Below are positions 9,067 to 17,230 of a stretch of DNA of 64,000 bases, piece by piece. The notes under the pieces are model-generated. The model saw only the letters and a list, made by a program, of their open reading frames with translations. It did no database searches and was not told the origin of the DNA. The stretch comes from JBEKIK01 sp050013075 (lineage in GTDB: Bacteria > Planctomycetota > Planctomycetia > Pirellulales > Thermoguttaceae). The stretch spans positions 37,851 to 101,850 of the forward strand of contig JBEKFZ010000003.1 in NCBI GenBank assembly GCA_050013075.1. Direction: 5' to 3'. The stretch's first letter is position 1, and each line of letters starts with the position of its first letter. Made by a program: the position numbers and the translations under genes.

Positions 9067-9300
9067 ATGACCGAGGCTGACATATTCTCCATGATTGCTG
9101 ATGCCCTGGGAGTTCAACGGGAAAAAGTCACCAAAGACAGTGTGGCGGGGGACATCGCCGAGTGGGATTCTATGGGAACTCTTTTGCTGCTGGCTCAACT
9201 TAGTAGCCGAGGCGTTTCAATTGTTACGGGCGAAACAGAATGCCTACAGTCCGCAAGCGGAATTATTGCAGAATTCCAGAAAGCCGGCAAATTGCAATGA
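9067..9300 (+). CDS. Acyl carrier protein (ACP-1, in the pse operon)
   Basis: A 77-residue acidic four-helix protein with the phosphopantetheine site in AEWDSMGTLLLL (the Ser of DSM carries the arm). AAAAGGAGCC lies just before ATG 9067. It is not the household fatty-acid ACP: the usual DSLDTVEL motif is replaced by DSMGTLLLL, and it sits between pseH and a KASIII-type gene whose ATG overlaps its stop. Composition is AT-rich like pseH. It probably carries an acyl group used to decorate the nonulosonate or another sugar. Confidence 0.85.
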   Translation: MTEADIFSMIADALGVQREKVTKDSVAGDIAEWDSMGTLLLLAQLSSRGVSIVTGETECLQSASGIIAEFQKAGKLQ

Positions 9301-10325
9301 GCTTCTATTTACGAGCGATCGATTATATTTTGCCGCCCGATCGTCTAACGAATGACGATTTGGTGAAAATGAACCCCAGTTGGAATGCGGCAAGCATTTT
9401 TGCAAAGACAGGCATCCGCAGTCGTCCGGTCACCGCACCCGGCGAGACTGCCGCGGACCTTGGTTGCCAGGCAGTCGAGAAACTATTTCAACAGACGGGA
9501 TTTGATCGTTCGAAGATTGACGCCATTCTGTTCTGCACTCAGTCCGCTGACTACTATCTTCCGACGTCTGCATGTCTGATGCAATCGCGTCTCAAACTCT
9601 CCACGTCGTGCGCGGCATTTGACGTCAATCTTGGGTGTTCCGGGTTCACGTACAGCCTTTGGATTGCCGGCGCATTGATCGAATCCGGATCGGCATCCAA
9701 TGTCCTTGTTATTGCCGGTGATACTTTTGCCAAATACTGTAATCCCCATGATATTGTAACCGCGACGATCTTTGCCGACGGCGCCGCAGCCGTTTTGCTG
9801 ACACGTGACTCCAAGGACGCCATGGCGACGATCGGCCCAACCGTTTTGGGAACGGACGGACGCGGAGGCGAGTACCTGATTGTCCGCGACGGCGGTGCAC
9901 GCCGCCGACAATGTGATAATATGCATTCAGCCCAGCATTCACGTCCCGAGGACGCTTACCTTTTTATGAACGGGCCGGAAGTATTCAGTTTCACCCTAAA
10001 TTGCGTACCAGGCGGAATTCAGCGGCTGTTAGAGCGAGTCAACTTATTGCCAGCGGAGGTGGACCATTACCTTTTCCATCAGGCAAACTGTTTCATGCTG
10101 AATCAGTTACGAATGAAAGTAGCTATTCCGCCCGAAAAATTTCCAATCGATCTGGAAGACATCGGCAATACCGCCGGCGCATCATTGCCAATTCTGATTA
10201 AGCGTTGTATTGACAAGAATTTATTCAAGGCTGGCGAAAAATGCATCCTAGTGGGTTTTGGCGTCGGCTTCTCATGGGCGGTTACTTACATGGAGTGGGG
10301 CGTGCGGCCCGCTGTCGCTAAATAG
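9297..10325 (+). CDS. 3-oxoacyl-ACP synthase III family protein (KASIII/FabH-like)
   Basis: Thiolase-fold condensing enzyme, 342 residues, with an intact triad: Cys114 in NLGCSGFTYSLW, His261 in FHQAN and Asn291 in IGNTAGAS. ATG 9297 overlaps the ACP-1 stop, so the pair is translationally coupled. FabH-type enzymes condense an acyl-CoA starter with malonyl-ACP; relatives without malonyl partners transfer acyl groups to O or N. An ACP plus KASIII inside a nonulosonic-acid operon recalls the lipid-gene sets found in some flagellin glycosylation islands. A role in making a short acyl substituent is likely but unproven. A second possibility is direct acyltransfer to a sugar amine. Confidence 0.88.
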   Translation: MSFYLRAIDYILPPDRLTNDDLVKMNPSWNAASIFAKTGIRSRPVTAPGETAADLGCQAVEKLFQQTGFDRSKIDAILFCTQSADYYLPTSACLMQSRLKLSTSCAAFDVNLGCSGFTYSLWIAGALIESGSASNVLVIAGDTFAKYCNPHDIVTATIFADGAAAVLLTRDSKDAMATIGPTVLGTDGRGGEYLIVRDGGARRRQCDNMHSAQHSRPEDAYLFMNGPEVFSFTLNCVPGGIQRLLERVNLLPAEVDHYLFHQANCFMLNQLRMKVAIPPEKFPIDLEDIGNTAGASLPILIKRCIDKNLFKAGEKCILVGFGVGFSWAVTYMEWGVRPAVAK

Positions 10326-10359
10326 GACTACAGCAAAGAGCAGCAAAGCGGATTAAACG

Positions 10360-11409
10360 ATGACGGATATTAAACTTTCAAACTGCTTCATCGGCCCGGC
10401 CTTCCCCGTTTACGTGATTGCCGAGCTTTCGGCGAATCACAATCAGGACTTCGAGCAGGCCGTACGATTGGTGCGGGCCGCCAAAGAGGCCGGCGCCGAT
10501 GCGGTGAAGCTGCAAACCTACACGCCAGATACGATCACGATCCGCTCCGATCGGCCGGAGTTTCGCGTCGGCGGCGGGACGATTTGGGACGGACGCACGC
10601 TCTACGATCTTTACGCCGAAGCATACACGCCTTGGGATTGGCAACCGAAACTAAAACAATTGGCCGATGACATCGGCATTCATTTGTTTTCCACGCCGTT
10701 TGATCCAACAGCCGTCGATTTTTTGGAAGCGATGAACGTACCGGCGTACAAAATCGCCTCGTTCGAACTGGTCGATCTGCCGCTGGTGCGGAAAATCGCA
10801 AAAACCGGCAAGCCGATCATCATGTCGACCGGCATGGCCACACTGGCCGAAATCGACGAGGCGGTGCAAACGATCCGCGAGGCCGGTGGACGCGAGTTGG
10901 CCCTGCTGAAATGCACGAGCGGTTATCCGGCCCTGCCCGAGGAAATGAACCTCCGCACGATTCCGCACTTGGCCGAGGCGTTCGGCGTGCCGGTCGGGCT
11001 TTCCGATCACACGCTGGACAATGCATCGGCAGTGGCCGCCGTGTCACTGGGAGCGTGCATTGTGGAAAAACATTTTACGCTTTCGCGGGCCGTGCCAGGG
11101 CCGGACAGCGCGTTTTCGGTGGAGCCGGCCGAGTTTCGAGCGATGGTCGATGCCATTCACACGGCGGAAAAGGCGTTGGGACGGGTTCACTACGGCGTCA
11201 ATCCGCGCGAAGCCGCCGGCCGCGTGTTTCGCCGGTCATTGTATGTTGTGAAAGATGTTAAAGCCGGCGAAGTGTTCACCGATGAAAATGTGCGGTCGAT
11301 TCGGCCCGCCAACGGCTTGCCGCCTAAGCACTTGGCTGAAATCCTCGGCCGCCGCGCCGGTCAGGCGATTCCGGCCGGCACGCCCTTGAGTTGGGAGTTG
11401 TTGGGTTAG
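10360..11409 (+). CDS. pseI: Pseudaminic acid synthase, PseI (NeuB family)
   Basis: Condenses phosphoenolpyruvate with 6-deoxy-AltdiNAc to pseudaminic acid. It is a TIM barrel with IAELSANHNQDFEQAVRL, KLQTYTPDTIT, STPFDPTAVDFLE, KCTSGYP, GLSDHTLDN and EKHFTLSR, the standard NeuB-family blocks. The C-terminal antifreeze-like SAF domain covers about residues 288-349 (DVKAGEVFTDENVRSIRP). PSEI rather than NeuB is supported by the DGRTLYDLYAEAYTPWDWQ segment and by the complete pse set. Composition returns to the GC-rich type of pseB-F, unlike the intervening pseH/ACP/KASIII block. Confidence 0.92.
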   Translation: MTDIKLSNCFIGPAFPVYVIAELSANHNQDFEQAVRLVRAAKEAGADAVKLQTYTPDTITIRSDRPEFRVGGGTIWDGRTLYDLYAEAYTPWDWQPKLKQLADDIGIHLFSTPFDPTAVDFLEAMNVPAYKIASFELVDLPLVRKIAKTGKPIIMSTGMATLAEIDEAVQTIREAGGRELALLKCTSGYPALPEEMNLRTIPHLAEAFGVPVGLSDHTLDNASAVAAVSLGACIVEKHFTLSRAVPGPDSAFSVEPAEFRAMVDAIHTAEKALGRVHYGVNPREAAGRVFRRSLYVVKDVKAGEVFTDENVRSIRPANGLPPKHLAEILGRRAGQAIPAGTPLSWELLG

Positions 11410-11439
11410 GGCTAAGAATTGCCTTCCTCTGATTCCACA

Positions 11440-12999
11440 ATGGCAGCCGATCCATCCATCAACGCTTGCGAAGAGACGCCCATCGAGGTTGACGCTTGCG
11501 GCGTGATGGTACCCGCTCCGGCGCCGATCCATTTTGGCCAAGCGGTCGGCAAAATCGGCCGATTGAGCAGCATCTATTTGTTCGGCGGCATCGTGCCGCC
11601 GCTGATTTCGATGGTGCTGTTGAGGGTATTCACCCAATACATCGCGCCGTCACAAATGGACATCGTCACACTGGCGACGCGCATCGCCGGGCCATTGCAG
11701 ATTTTCGTCACGCTTTGCTTCGTCAACGGCTTGCGGATGCAGTATTTTCGCTTCGACGAACCACAGCGGCCGCGGTTGTTGCGGACCATGTTGCTGGGCC
11801 AGATCGGCGCGTCGGCCTTGATCGGCGTTGTTCTGTCGATCGCGGGCGTGTGGGCGGCCGGATGGATGCTGCCTAAACTCCCGCTCACGCCGAAATACGT
11901 CTTTGATCTTTGGCTGATGGTGGTCTGGGGATGTTTTTTCGCCGGGCTGATCGACTTGGCCACCTGCGCCTCGCAATTGATGGAACGGGCCACGACGACC
12001 GTCTCGTTGAACTTCACGAACTATCTCTCCCAAGCCGGATTGGGCGTTTTCGCGGTCGTTTTTTTCGGTTGGCAGGGCTTCGGCCGTCAAGGCACCATTT
12101 TTTTGGGCCTGGTCGTCGCTGGCGCGGCCGGCGCAGCGTTCTTGTGGCGGCAGGGACAGGGCTGGTTCGATCCCAAAATGTTTCGGCGCGTTGGCGGTAT
12201 GGGACTGACCTTCATCCCGCACAACATGGCCAACAATCTCCAGTTTGCCTTGAACGCATGGATGTTGAATACGAAAGCCCCGCCGGGGTGTCTGGCCGTG
12301 TACGGAATTGCCCAGGCGTTCGCCAGTTTGATCGACCTGCCGGTGCAGTCGCTGCTCAGCGCCGCGTATCCGACGCTGGCTCGGCTCATGAACGACGGCG
12401 GCGCCGAATCCCGCCGCCAGCAAGCGCGGCTGTACACGCTATTGGCCGTCGGCATCGCCGTGTTGTTGCTGGGATCGGCGTTGTTTTCGCCGGTGGCGAT
12501 CCGCCTGTGCACCACTCCCGCCTACCACGAAGCGGCAAATGTGGTGATATTACTCATTTTGGCGTGGATGTTCCAAAGCCTCTACAACTTAGTCTTGCAG
12601 CCACTGTTCTATTTCGGCGGCGGGTTCGGCGTGGCGACTGCGTCGGTCTCGGCCGTCCTTTCCACGTTCCTCTTTTCCCTTTTGCTGATCCCGCGGTGGG
12701 GAATGTACGGCGCGGCCTGGGCCGTGGTCGGCTGTTTCGCCGTGAAGTTCGTCGTGGCAGCCGTGGCGAGCACGTGTTTTTACCGCCTTCCTTGGGAGAT
12801 TTCCAAAATCGTGCGGGCGTTGGCGTGCGCCGCCATCTTGGTCGGCCTCGATATCTGGCTTGTCGATAAGTTGGAATTTATGTTGGCGGTTGCCTTGAAG
12901 TGCGGCTTGTTTCTGGCCATATTGCCGCTACTGTTGACCATGCGAGTGGTCAGCATCGGGGAATTGCTCCGACTGAAAGGCATGGTCTTTGCGAAATAG
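11440..12999 (+). CDS. Polysaccharide flippase (Wzx-like, MATE/MOP superfamily)
   Basis: About 519 residues with some 12-14 hydrophobic segments spread over the whole length, the layout of lipid-linked oligosaccharide flippases. Recognisable parts are GRLSSIYLFGGIVPPLISMVLL near the start and VQSLLSAAYPTLARLM in the middle. It would move undecaprenyl-PP-linked repeat units across the inner membrane before Wzy polymerisation. ATG 11440 is chosen; an in-frame TTG at 11419 would add seven residues. It follows pseI at a short distance, and its stop lies a few bases before the next start, so it belongs to the pse transcription unit. Confidence 0.85.
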   Translation: MAADPSINACEETPIEVDACGVMVPAPAPIHFGQAVGKIGRLSSIYLFGGIVPPLISMVLLRVFTQYIAPSQMDIVTLATRIAGPLQIFVTLCFVNGLRMQYFRFDEPQRPRLLRTMLLGQIGASALIGVVLSIAGVWAAGWMLPKLPLTPKYVFDLWLMVVWGCFFAGLIDLATCASQLMERATTTVSLNFTNYLSQAGLGVFAVVFFGWQGFGRQGTIFLGLVVAGAAGAAFLWRQGQGWFDPKMFRRVGGMGLTFIPHNMANNLQFALNAWMLNTKAPPGCLAVYGIAQAFASLIDLPVQSLLSAAYPTLARLMNDGGAESRRQQARLYTLLAVGIAVLLLGSALFSPVAIRLCTTPAYHEAANVVILLILAWMFQSLYNLVLQPLFYFGGGFGVATASVSAVLSTFLFSLLLIPRWGMYGAAWAVVGCFAVKFVVAAVASTCFYRLPWEISKIVRALACAAILVGLDIWLVDKLEFMLAVALKCGLFLAILPLLLTMRVVSIGELLRLKGMVFAK

Positions 13000-13006
13000 A
13001 GTGACG

Positions 13007-14161
13007 ATGCTAGAACGAGAGCGAGATTTGCACGTGTGTTTGACGCCTTACCACACGTTCTTGGCGACGCTGATCGCCTGGGCGCGGCGTCATGAGGCCG
13101 ACAGCCGGATGGTCCTCGTCGAGTATCGTTTTGACGCGAGTATTTTGCGCGAATCACTGCGAAGCTGGAAGGCGTCGCCGTTTTCCGACGTCCTTTCCAT
13201 AAAGACGATTCCGTGGTGGTTCAATGACTTTTTGCTGACGATTCTCTCTCCCGGTCGCGTTGAAGCGATCCGCATTTATGCCCGCGCGGGAAGGAATTTG
13301 AAACTCTTGGCCCGCTACACGGAGAAATTCGCGCCGACGCGGGTTTATGTTTACAACGACTGGATGGACCTGTCCCAAGGGGTCATGCACTTCGCCAAAC
13401 AAATCGATCCGGCGGCAAGGTGCGTGTATGTCGAGGACGGCATCGCTGCATATGTCTGTTCGCAAGAACACCAAGACGCGGACACCCGAAAACACCGCTT
13501 GTTCCGTAAGCTGTTCATCGGGTCGCCGTGGTTTGAGTTTGTCTCAATATTCGGCACGAGCCGTTGGATCGACGAGTGCATGATGCTGTTCCCCGATCTG
13601 CGATTGCCCGAACTGAAAAAACATCCGACGGCGGAAATTCCTCGCACGGCGTTGACAGATTCGGAGTTTTTGCGATGGAACGGCGATTTGCTGAAACGTC
13701 ACGGTGCGGACGTCGACTCGATGACGGACATCGGGTGCGTTTTGGCCGTTCCCGCCACCACCGGCCACGAAGACATCGCGGCATGGAAGAGAATCGTCGA
13801 TCTTGCGTCGGAGGCGATGCGCCGCCAAGGTCTGCGGACGGCCGTCAAGTATCATCCCCGCGAATTCTTGAAGGATTATCTTGACGTAGCCTCTCGTTCA
13901 GGCATTTTGATTCTTCCGCAAAAGGTATCCATGGAAAATGTTGGCTTGCAATTCCTGCCGCATTTGAAGTGCATGATCGGAGACACTTCCTCGTGTCTTT
14001 TGTCGGCGAAATGGATGTCGCCATCCTCGAAGATCATCGCTTGTGCTGGAACGACTAACCATACATTTTCGGTGAAGCCTTTTGCAGTGCTTGCCAAGGC
14101 GGGTTGCAGCATTGCAGGGGACGAAGACGAATTGCGAAGAACTCTTGCCGACGACGAATGA
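13007..14161 (+). CDS. Polysialyltransferase-like glycosyltransferase, candidate pseudaminyltransferase
   Basis: A 384-residue protein starting LHVCLTPYHTFLATLIAWAR, as in bacterial sialyl- and polysialyltransferases. Two hallmarks of that group are present: an acidic E-D-G motif (residues 143-145 in YVEDGIAAY) and an H-P motif (residues 283-284 in VKYHPRE). In characterised polysialyltransferases these are the general base and the CMP-binding site. Placed directly after pseI and the flippase, it is the best candidate in the window to transfer pseudaminic acid from its CMP donor. GTG 13001 is an alternative start. The substrate is inference. Confidence 0.65.
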   Translation: MLERERDLHVCLTPYHTFLATLIAWARRHEADSRMVLVEYRFDASILRESLRSWKASPFSDVLSIKTIPWWFNDFLLTILSPGRVEAIRIYARAGRNLKLLARYTEKFAPTRVYVYNDWMDLSQGVMHFAKQIDPAARCVYVEDGIAAYVCSQEHQDADTRKHRLFRKLFIGSPWFEFVSIFGTSRWIDECMMLFPDLRLPELKKHPTAEIPRTALTDSEFLRWNGDLLKRHGADVDSMTDIGCVLAVPATTGHEDIAAWKRIVDLASEAMRRQGLRTAVKYHPREFLKDYLDVASRSGILILPQKVSMENVGLQFLPHLKCMIGDTSSCLLSAKWMSPSSKIIACAGTTNHTFSVKPFAVLAKAGCSIAGDEDELRRTLADDE

Positions 14162-14219
14162 CGGCCCCGTGAACAGAAACCGAAGGAACATCACCCAGTC
14201 GCAAAAAGGAAGAGAATCT

Positions 14220-14262
14220 TTGAAACGCGCCTGCATCACGGGCATTACGGGACAAGACGGCG
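14220..14262 (+). pseudogene. N-terminal fragment of GDP-mannose 4,6-dehydratase
   Basis: After AAAAAGGAAGAG, a TTG at 14220 starts a frame reading KRACITGITGQDG, the near-invariant start of GDP-mannose 4,6-dehydratase. The similarity stops after about 14 residues; what follows to 14384 is unrelated. The matching C-terminal end of a gmd gene lies 1.4 kb downstream (15678-15842). The two pieces look like the edges of a gmd gene whose middle was replaced. Confidence 0.6.
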
Positions 14263-14522
14263 TGCGTTGCGAAACCCTGGATGCGGGCAACACCTATATA
14301 GTGGATGCATTTTGGGACTATTTCCAGCAATTTTTCAGCGTCTTGTACACTTGTGGAGTCACGCATTCAAGCCTTTTGGCGTGACGGGAATTCCTGCTGA
14401 AAAGAAACCTTTTTTTCGATGAATCGCTGTCCTATGCTTCCGATTACGATTAGTTTAATCGTTTGATCCAGGCCGGTTGCCGATTCAGTCGAATACAAAA
14501 ACCGATAATGAGGTAACTAATA
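14263..14522 (+). other. Scar region without a gene
   Basis: No convincing coding sequence between the gmd fragment and the methyltransferase. The composition is AT-rich, and the frame running on from the gmd start has no recognisable protein pattern. Confidence 0.4.
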
Positions 14523-15347
14523 ATGGCAAAAAATGACGATCTCTATCAAGGCCGATTCTTATCTCAAGGATACCCGAATCTGGAAAAAATAGTTGCTGAA
14601 AAACACAAGCAGAGGGAGTTTTCTTCTGCAAAGGAAATCATGTCCTGCATCGATCGGCTTGTGGATCTCAAGAATGGAGTGAATACGATAGTGGACATTG
14701 GTTGCGGTCCCCATGCAACCAACGTTAAGACGCTGTTAGATGCCCATTACAATGTTGTGGGAGTGGAACCAGTGACTTCTTTTGTGGAATCAGCTCGAAA
14801 CATGATAGGTGATCCGAACAGGATTATCCAGGGTTGCGCCGAATCAATGCCTTTCAATAATCAATCGCAACGAGTCGTACTAATGCAAAATGTTTTGGAG
14901 CATGTGGACTCAGTACCAAAGTGTTTGGAGGAAGCCTATCGTGTACTTGCGCCGGACGGAGTGTTATATGTGTCGACTACAAATAAGCTGTCAGTGGGCG
15001 GTGCTCCATTGTTTAGCGAATTCAACATTCCTTTCTATAGTTTGTTTCCAAGCCTCGTAAAGGAATGTTATGTTTATAAGCAACTGCACTTTGATCCGCG
15101 TTTGGCGAACTTCACACTTCGCCCTGCCGTGCATTGGTTTACTTACTCAGGATTGTGCAAAGCGGGGCGTGATGCCGGTTTTGCACATTTCTACAGCAAG
15201 ATCGACTTGGTTGACTTATCCAGCGAATATGTAAAACGCGGCTCGCTCAGACGTATTGCACTTAAATTAGCTAGATGGAGTCCGTGGTTTCGCGCTTTAG
15301 TACTGTCACAAACAGGGCACATAATTATGTGGAAACGAATGGAATAA
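14523..15347 (+). CDS. Class I SAM-dependent methyltransferase
   Basis: A 274-residue Rossmann-fold methyltransferase with motif I VDIGCGPHATN (near residue 58), an acidic strand-2 end in VVGVEPVTSF, QGCAESMPF and VLMQNVLEHVDSVPKCLEEA. The EHV-x-LxE block is typical of Methyltransf_11 enzymes acting on sugars or lipids. The gene is AT-richer than the pse genes and sits between two gmd fragments, so it was probably brought in by recombination. The substrate is unknown; O-methylation of a sugar residue would fit the locus. Confidence 0.75.
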   Translation: MAKNDDLYQGRFLSQGYPNLEKIVAEKHKQREFSSAKEIMSCIDRLVDLKNGVNTIVDIGCGPHATNVKTLLDAHYNVVGVEPVTSFVESARNMIGDPNRIIQGCAESMPFNNQSQRVVLMQNVLEHVDSVPKCLEEAYRVLAPDGVLYVSTTNKLSVGGAPLFSEFNIPFYSLFPSLVKECYVYKQLHFDPRLANFTLRPAVHWFTYSGLCKAGRDAGFAHFYSKIDLVDLSSEYVKRGSLRRIALKLARWSPWFRALVLSQTGHIIMWKRME

Positions 15348-15422
15348 AGGATCCATGAGATAAATTGTGATGGAAGTATATCAACCGAGATAATTTTTAT
15401 TTGGAAGGCTTGGGGCCATTAT

Positions 15423-15842
15423 TTGTATCACTGGTCGGACTCGATTATGACAGTATCCCACGGCATCACCGATAGCACTGCCGAAATAATGGGGATTTCC
15501 CGTAGCCGCTTCCATGTGATTTACAACCCCGTGGTTAGGCTGGAGCTATTTACCAAGGCCCGTGAGACACTGGACCATCCATGGTTCGGATCGAACCAGC
15601 CCCCCGTTGTTTTGGCTGTCGGCAACCTATCGCCTTGGAAGGATTTCGGCTTGCTCCTGAAGGCGTTTTCGTTGGTCCGCGAAGAGTACTTTCGTCCCTT
15701 GGATGTGCAATTGCTCGTTGGGGACGCGACCAAGGCCGAAAAGGTTTTGGGGTGGAAACCCACAATCCGTTTCGATAGATTGGTGGATATGATGGTCGAT
15801 CACGATCTATCCGTTGTGAAAGGATGTGAATCTTGTCTATAG
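15423..15842 (+). pseudogene. Chimeric scar: GT4 glycosyltransferase fragment joined to the C-terminus of GDP-mannose dehydratase
   Basis: The frame starts in the middle of a GT4 glycosyltransferase (DSIMTVSHGITDSTAE, FHVIYNPVV, HPWF, PPVVLAVGNLSPWKDF), with no N-terminal domain. At about 15678 it switches to a gmd C-terminus: EEYFRPLDVQLLVGDATKAE, then LGWKP and a VDMMVDHDL end. The GT4 half resembles the same region of the intact GT4 at 15833 and of the shorter remnant at 17026. The hybrid lacks a nucleotide-binding domain and is unlikely to be active. The next gene starts inside its last codons. Confidence 0.7.
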
Positions 15843-16969
15843 TTGAAGCCGTAAACGAGAAGAAGATCAAAGTCGCCATGTTTTTGCCGAACTTGGACAC
15901 TGGCGGTGCAGAACGTGTTTTTGTTAATCTTGCAAACGCGTTGACGTTGAAAGGTTTTGCTCCGACTCTACTTGTGGGAACGCTGGATAAAGCGGCATAC
16001 CTCGAGACGATCTTGCATGAAGTGCGGGTTTACGAACTGGGCGTGCGACACATGCGATCCGCCGTATTTCCGCTAATACGGTTTCTTCGACGCGAACGTC
16101 CCGCCATGTTGCTGACCGCCTTGGAACATTCCAATTTCGCGGCGATCGTTGCCGCAAAAATGGCTCGAACCGGCACGCCAGTCTTGGCGACCATTCATCA
16201 AACTCTCTCTAGAGTTTTGGAAACGTCGCAATCGTTGTATGAAAGACTAGTTATTTACGTCACACTAAAAGTTGCGCCGATGGCCGACCAGATCATTGCC
16301 GTATCGCATGGGACGGCCGACGATTTTGCACGTTTGGCAAAAATTTCTAGAGAGCGAGTCAGAGTTATTTACAATCCGGTTATCGGTCCCACCTTGTATC
16401 GGGGTATTCAGGAACCAATTGAACATCCGTGGTTTCAGGAAAAACAGCCGCCGGTTGTTTTGGGCGTCGGACGTCTGACGGCCCAAAAGGATTTTCCCAA
16501 TCTTATTCGTGCATTTGCATTGCTGAGGAAGACATCTGATGCAAGACTCGTCATTCTTGGCGACGGAGAGGAACAGCCTTCACTCGAACGACTTGTTCTG
16601 GAACTGAAGCTTAGTGAGTGCGTTTCAATACCGGGCGTGGTATCCAATCCGTTTGCCTACATGAGAAGGGCTTCACTTTTTGTCCTTTCTTCGGCATGGG
16701 AGGCGTTGCCCACAGTGCTTATCGAAGCGATGGCTTGTGGTTGCCCGGTCGTGTCGACGGATTGTCCTAACGGGCCGGCCGAAATTCTCGACAATGGGCG
16801 GCTTGGGCCACTCGTTCCCGTGGGAGACGTGGAAGCCCTTGCGCGGGCCATGAAAACGTCTTTGGCGGAAAGCCACTCTCCCGTAGCGCCGGAAGTTCTC
16901 TTACCATACACGCTTGATTATTCAGCGGAACAATATTGTCAATTGATTGCCGAGATGCTTCATGGCTAG
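15833..16969 (+). CDS. GT4 family glycosyltransferase
   Basis: A complete 378-residue GT-B enzyme. The N-terminal domain has MFLPNLDTGGAERVFVNLA, the acceptor-side glycine loop of GT4. The C-terminal domain has VVLGVGRLTAQKDFPNLIRA, LVILGDGEEQPSLE, VSIPGVVSNPFAYMRRA and the E-x7-E motif in SAWEALPTVLIEAMACG. TTG 15833 is used, with AAGGA upstream in the preceding scar. Fragments homologous to its middle flank it on both sides (15434 and 17026), so it sits in a recombination-active spot. Sugar and linkage cannot be read from the sequence. Confidence 0.85.
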   Translation: MSIVEAVNEKKIKVAMFLPNLDTGGAERVFVNLANALTLKGFAPTLLVGTLDKAAYLETILHEVRVYELGVRHMRSAVFPLIRFLRRERPAMLLTALEHSNFAAIVAAKMARTGTPVLATIHQTLSRVLETSQSLYERLVIYVTLKVAPMADQIIAVSHGTADDFARLAKISRERVRVIYNPVIGPTLYRGIQEPIEHPWFQEKQPPVVLGVGRLTAQKDFPNLIRAFALLRKTSDARLVILGDGEEQPSLERLVLELKLSECVSIPGVVSNPFAYMRRASLFVLSSAWEALPTVLIEAMACGCPVVSTDCPNGPAEILDNGRLGPLVPVGDVEALARAMKTSLAESHSPVAPEVLLPYTLDYSAEQYCQLIAEMLHG

Positions 16970-17024
16970 TGTGCCGTTTTACCTTCTGTGCGTTTTTGTG
17001 TTTTTTTTACCGTGGGAAACGCTA
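16962..17024 (+). pseudogene. N-terminal fragment of an O-antigen polymerase
   Basis: An ATG at 16962 overlaps the GT4 stop and starts VPFYLLCVFVFFLPWET before the frame runs into GT4-like DNA. The pattern matches the N-terminus of the intact polymerase at 17218 (VLVLLMVMVFQIPWEG). It appears to be the start of a second, truncated wzy in the same coupled position. Confidence 0.5.
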
Positions 17025-17025
17025 G

Positions 17026-17230
17026 GCGGACTCGATTGTGACTGTATCCCACGGCGTTGCCGATAGTACCGCTGAAATAATGGGGATTCCCCTTGGCCGC
17101 TGCTATCCTTAGCACGTTATCCGAACCGCGTACCGTCGTGCCGGAAGAGGCGATCGACTTGTTTCGCGTCGAACGTGCGAGCGAAGAATACCTTAAAGTT
17201 CTTTTGAGAGACGTCCCATGCGTAACTTAG
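17026..17230 (+). pseudogene. GT4 glycosyltransferase remnant (internal deletion)
   Basis: Bases 17026-17103 match 15434-15511 at about 65 of 78 positions and encode the same DSI-TVSHG block. The frame stops near 17113. A second frame ending at 17228-17230 reads PEEAIDLFRVERASEEYLKV, a typical GT4 C-terminus. The middle is deleted. Its stop overlaps the intact polymerase start at 17218, as expected of a former coupled gene. Confidence 0.6.

Noticed and set aside
9297..10325. Household FabH of fatty acid synthesis
   Set aside because: It is not next to fabD, fabG or plsX and is coupled to a non-standard ACP inside the pse operon; a dedicated role is more likely.
14082..14384. Small protein gene after the polysialyltransferase-like gene
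   Set aside because: Only the part from 14220 resembles a protein (the start of gmd) and the rest is unrelated, so it is treated as a scar.
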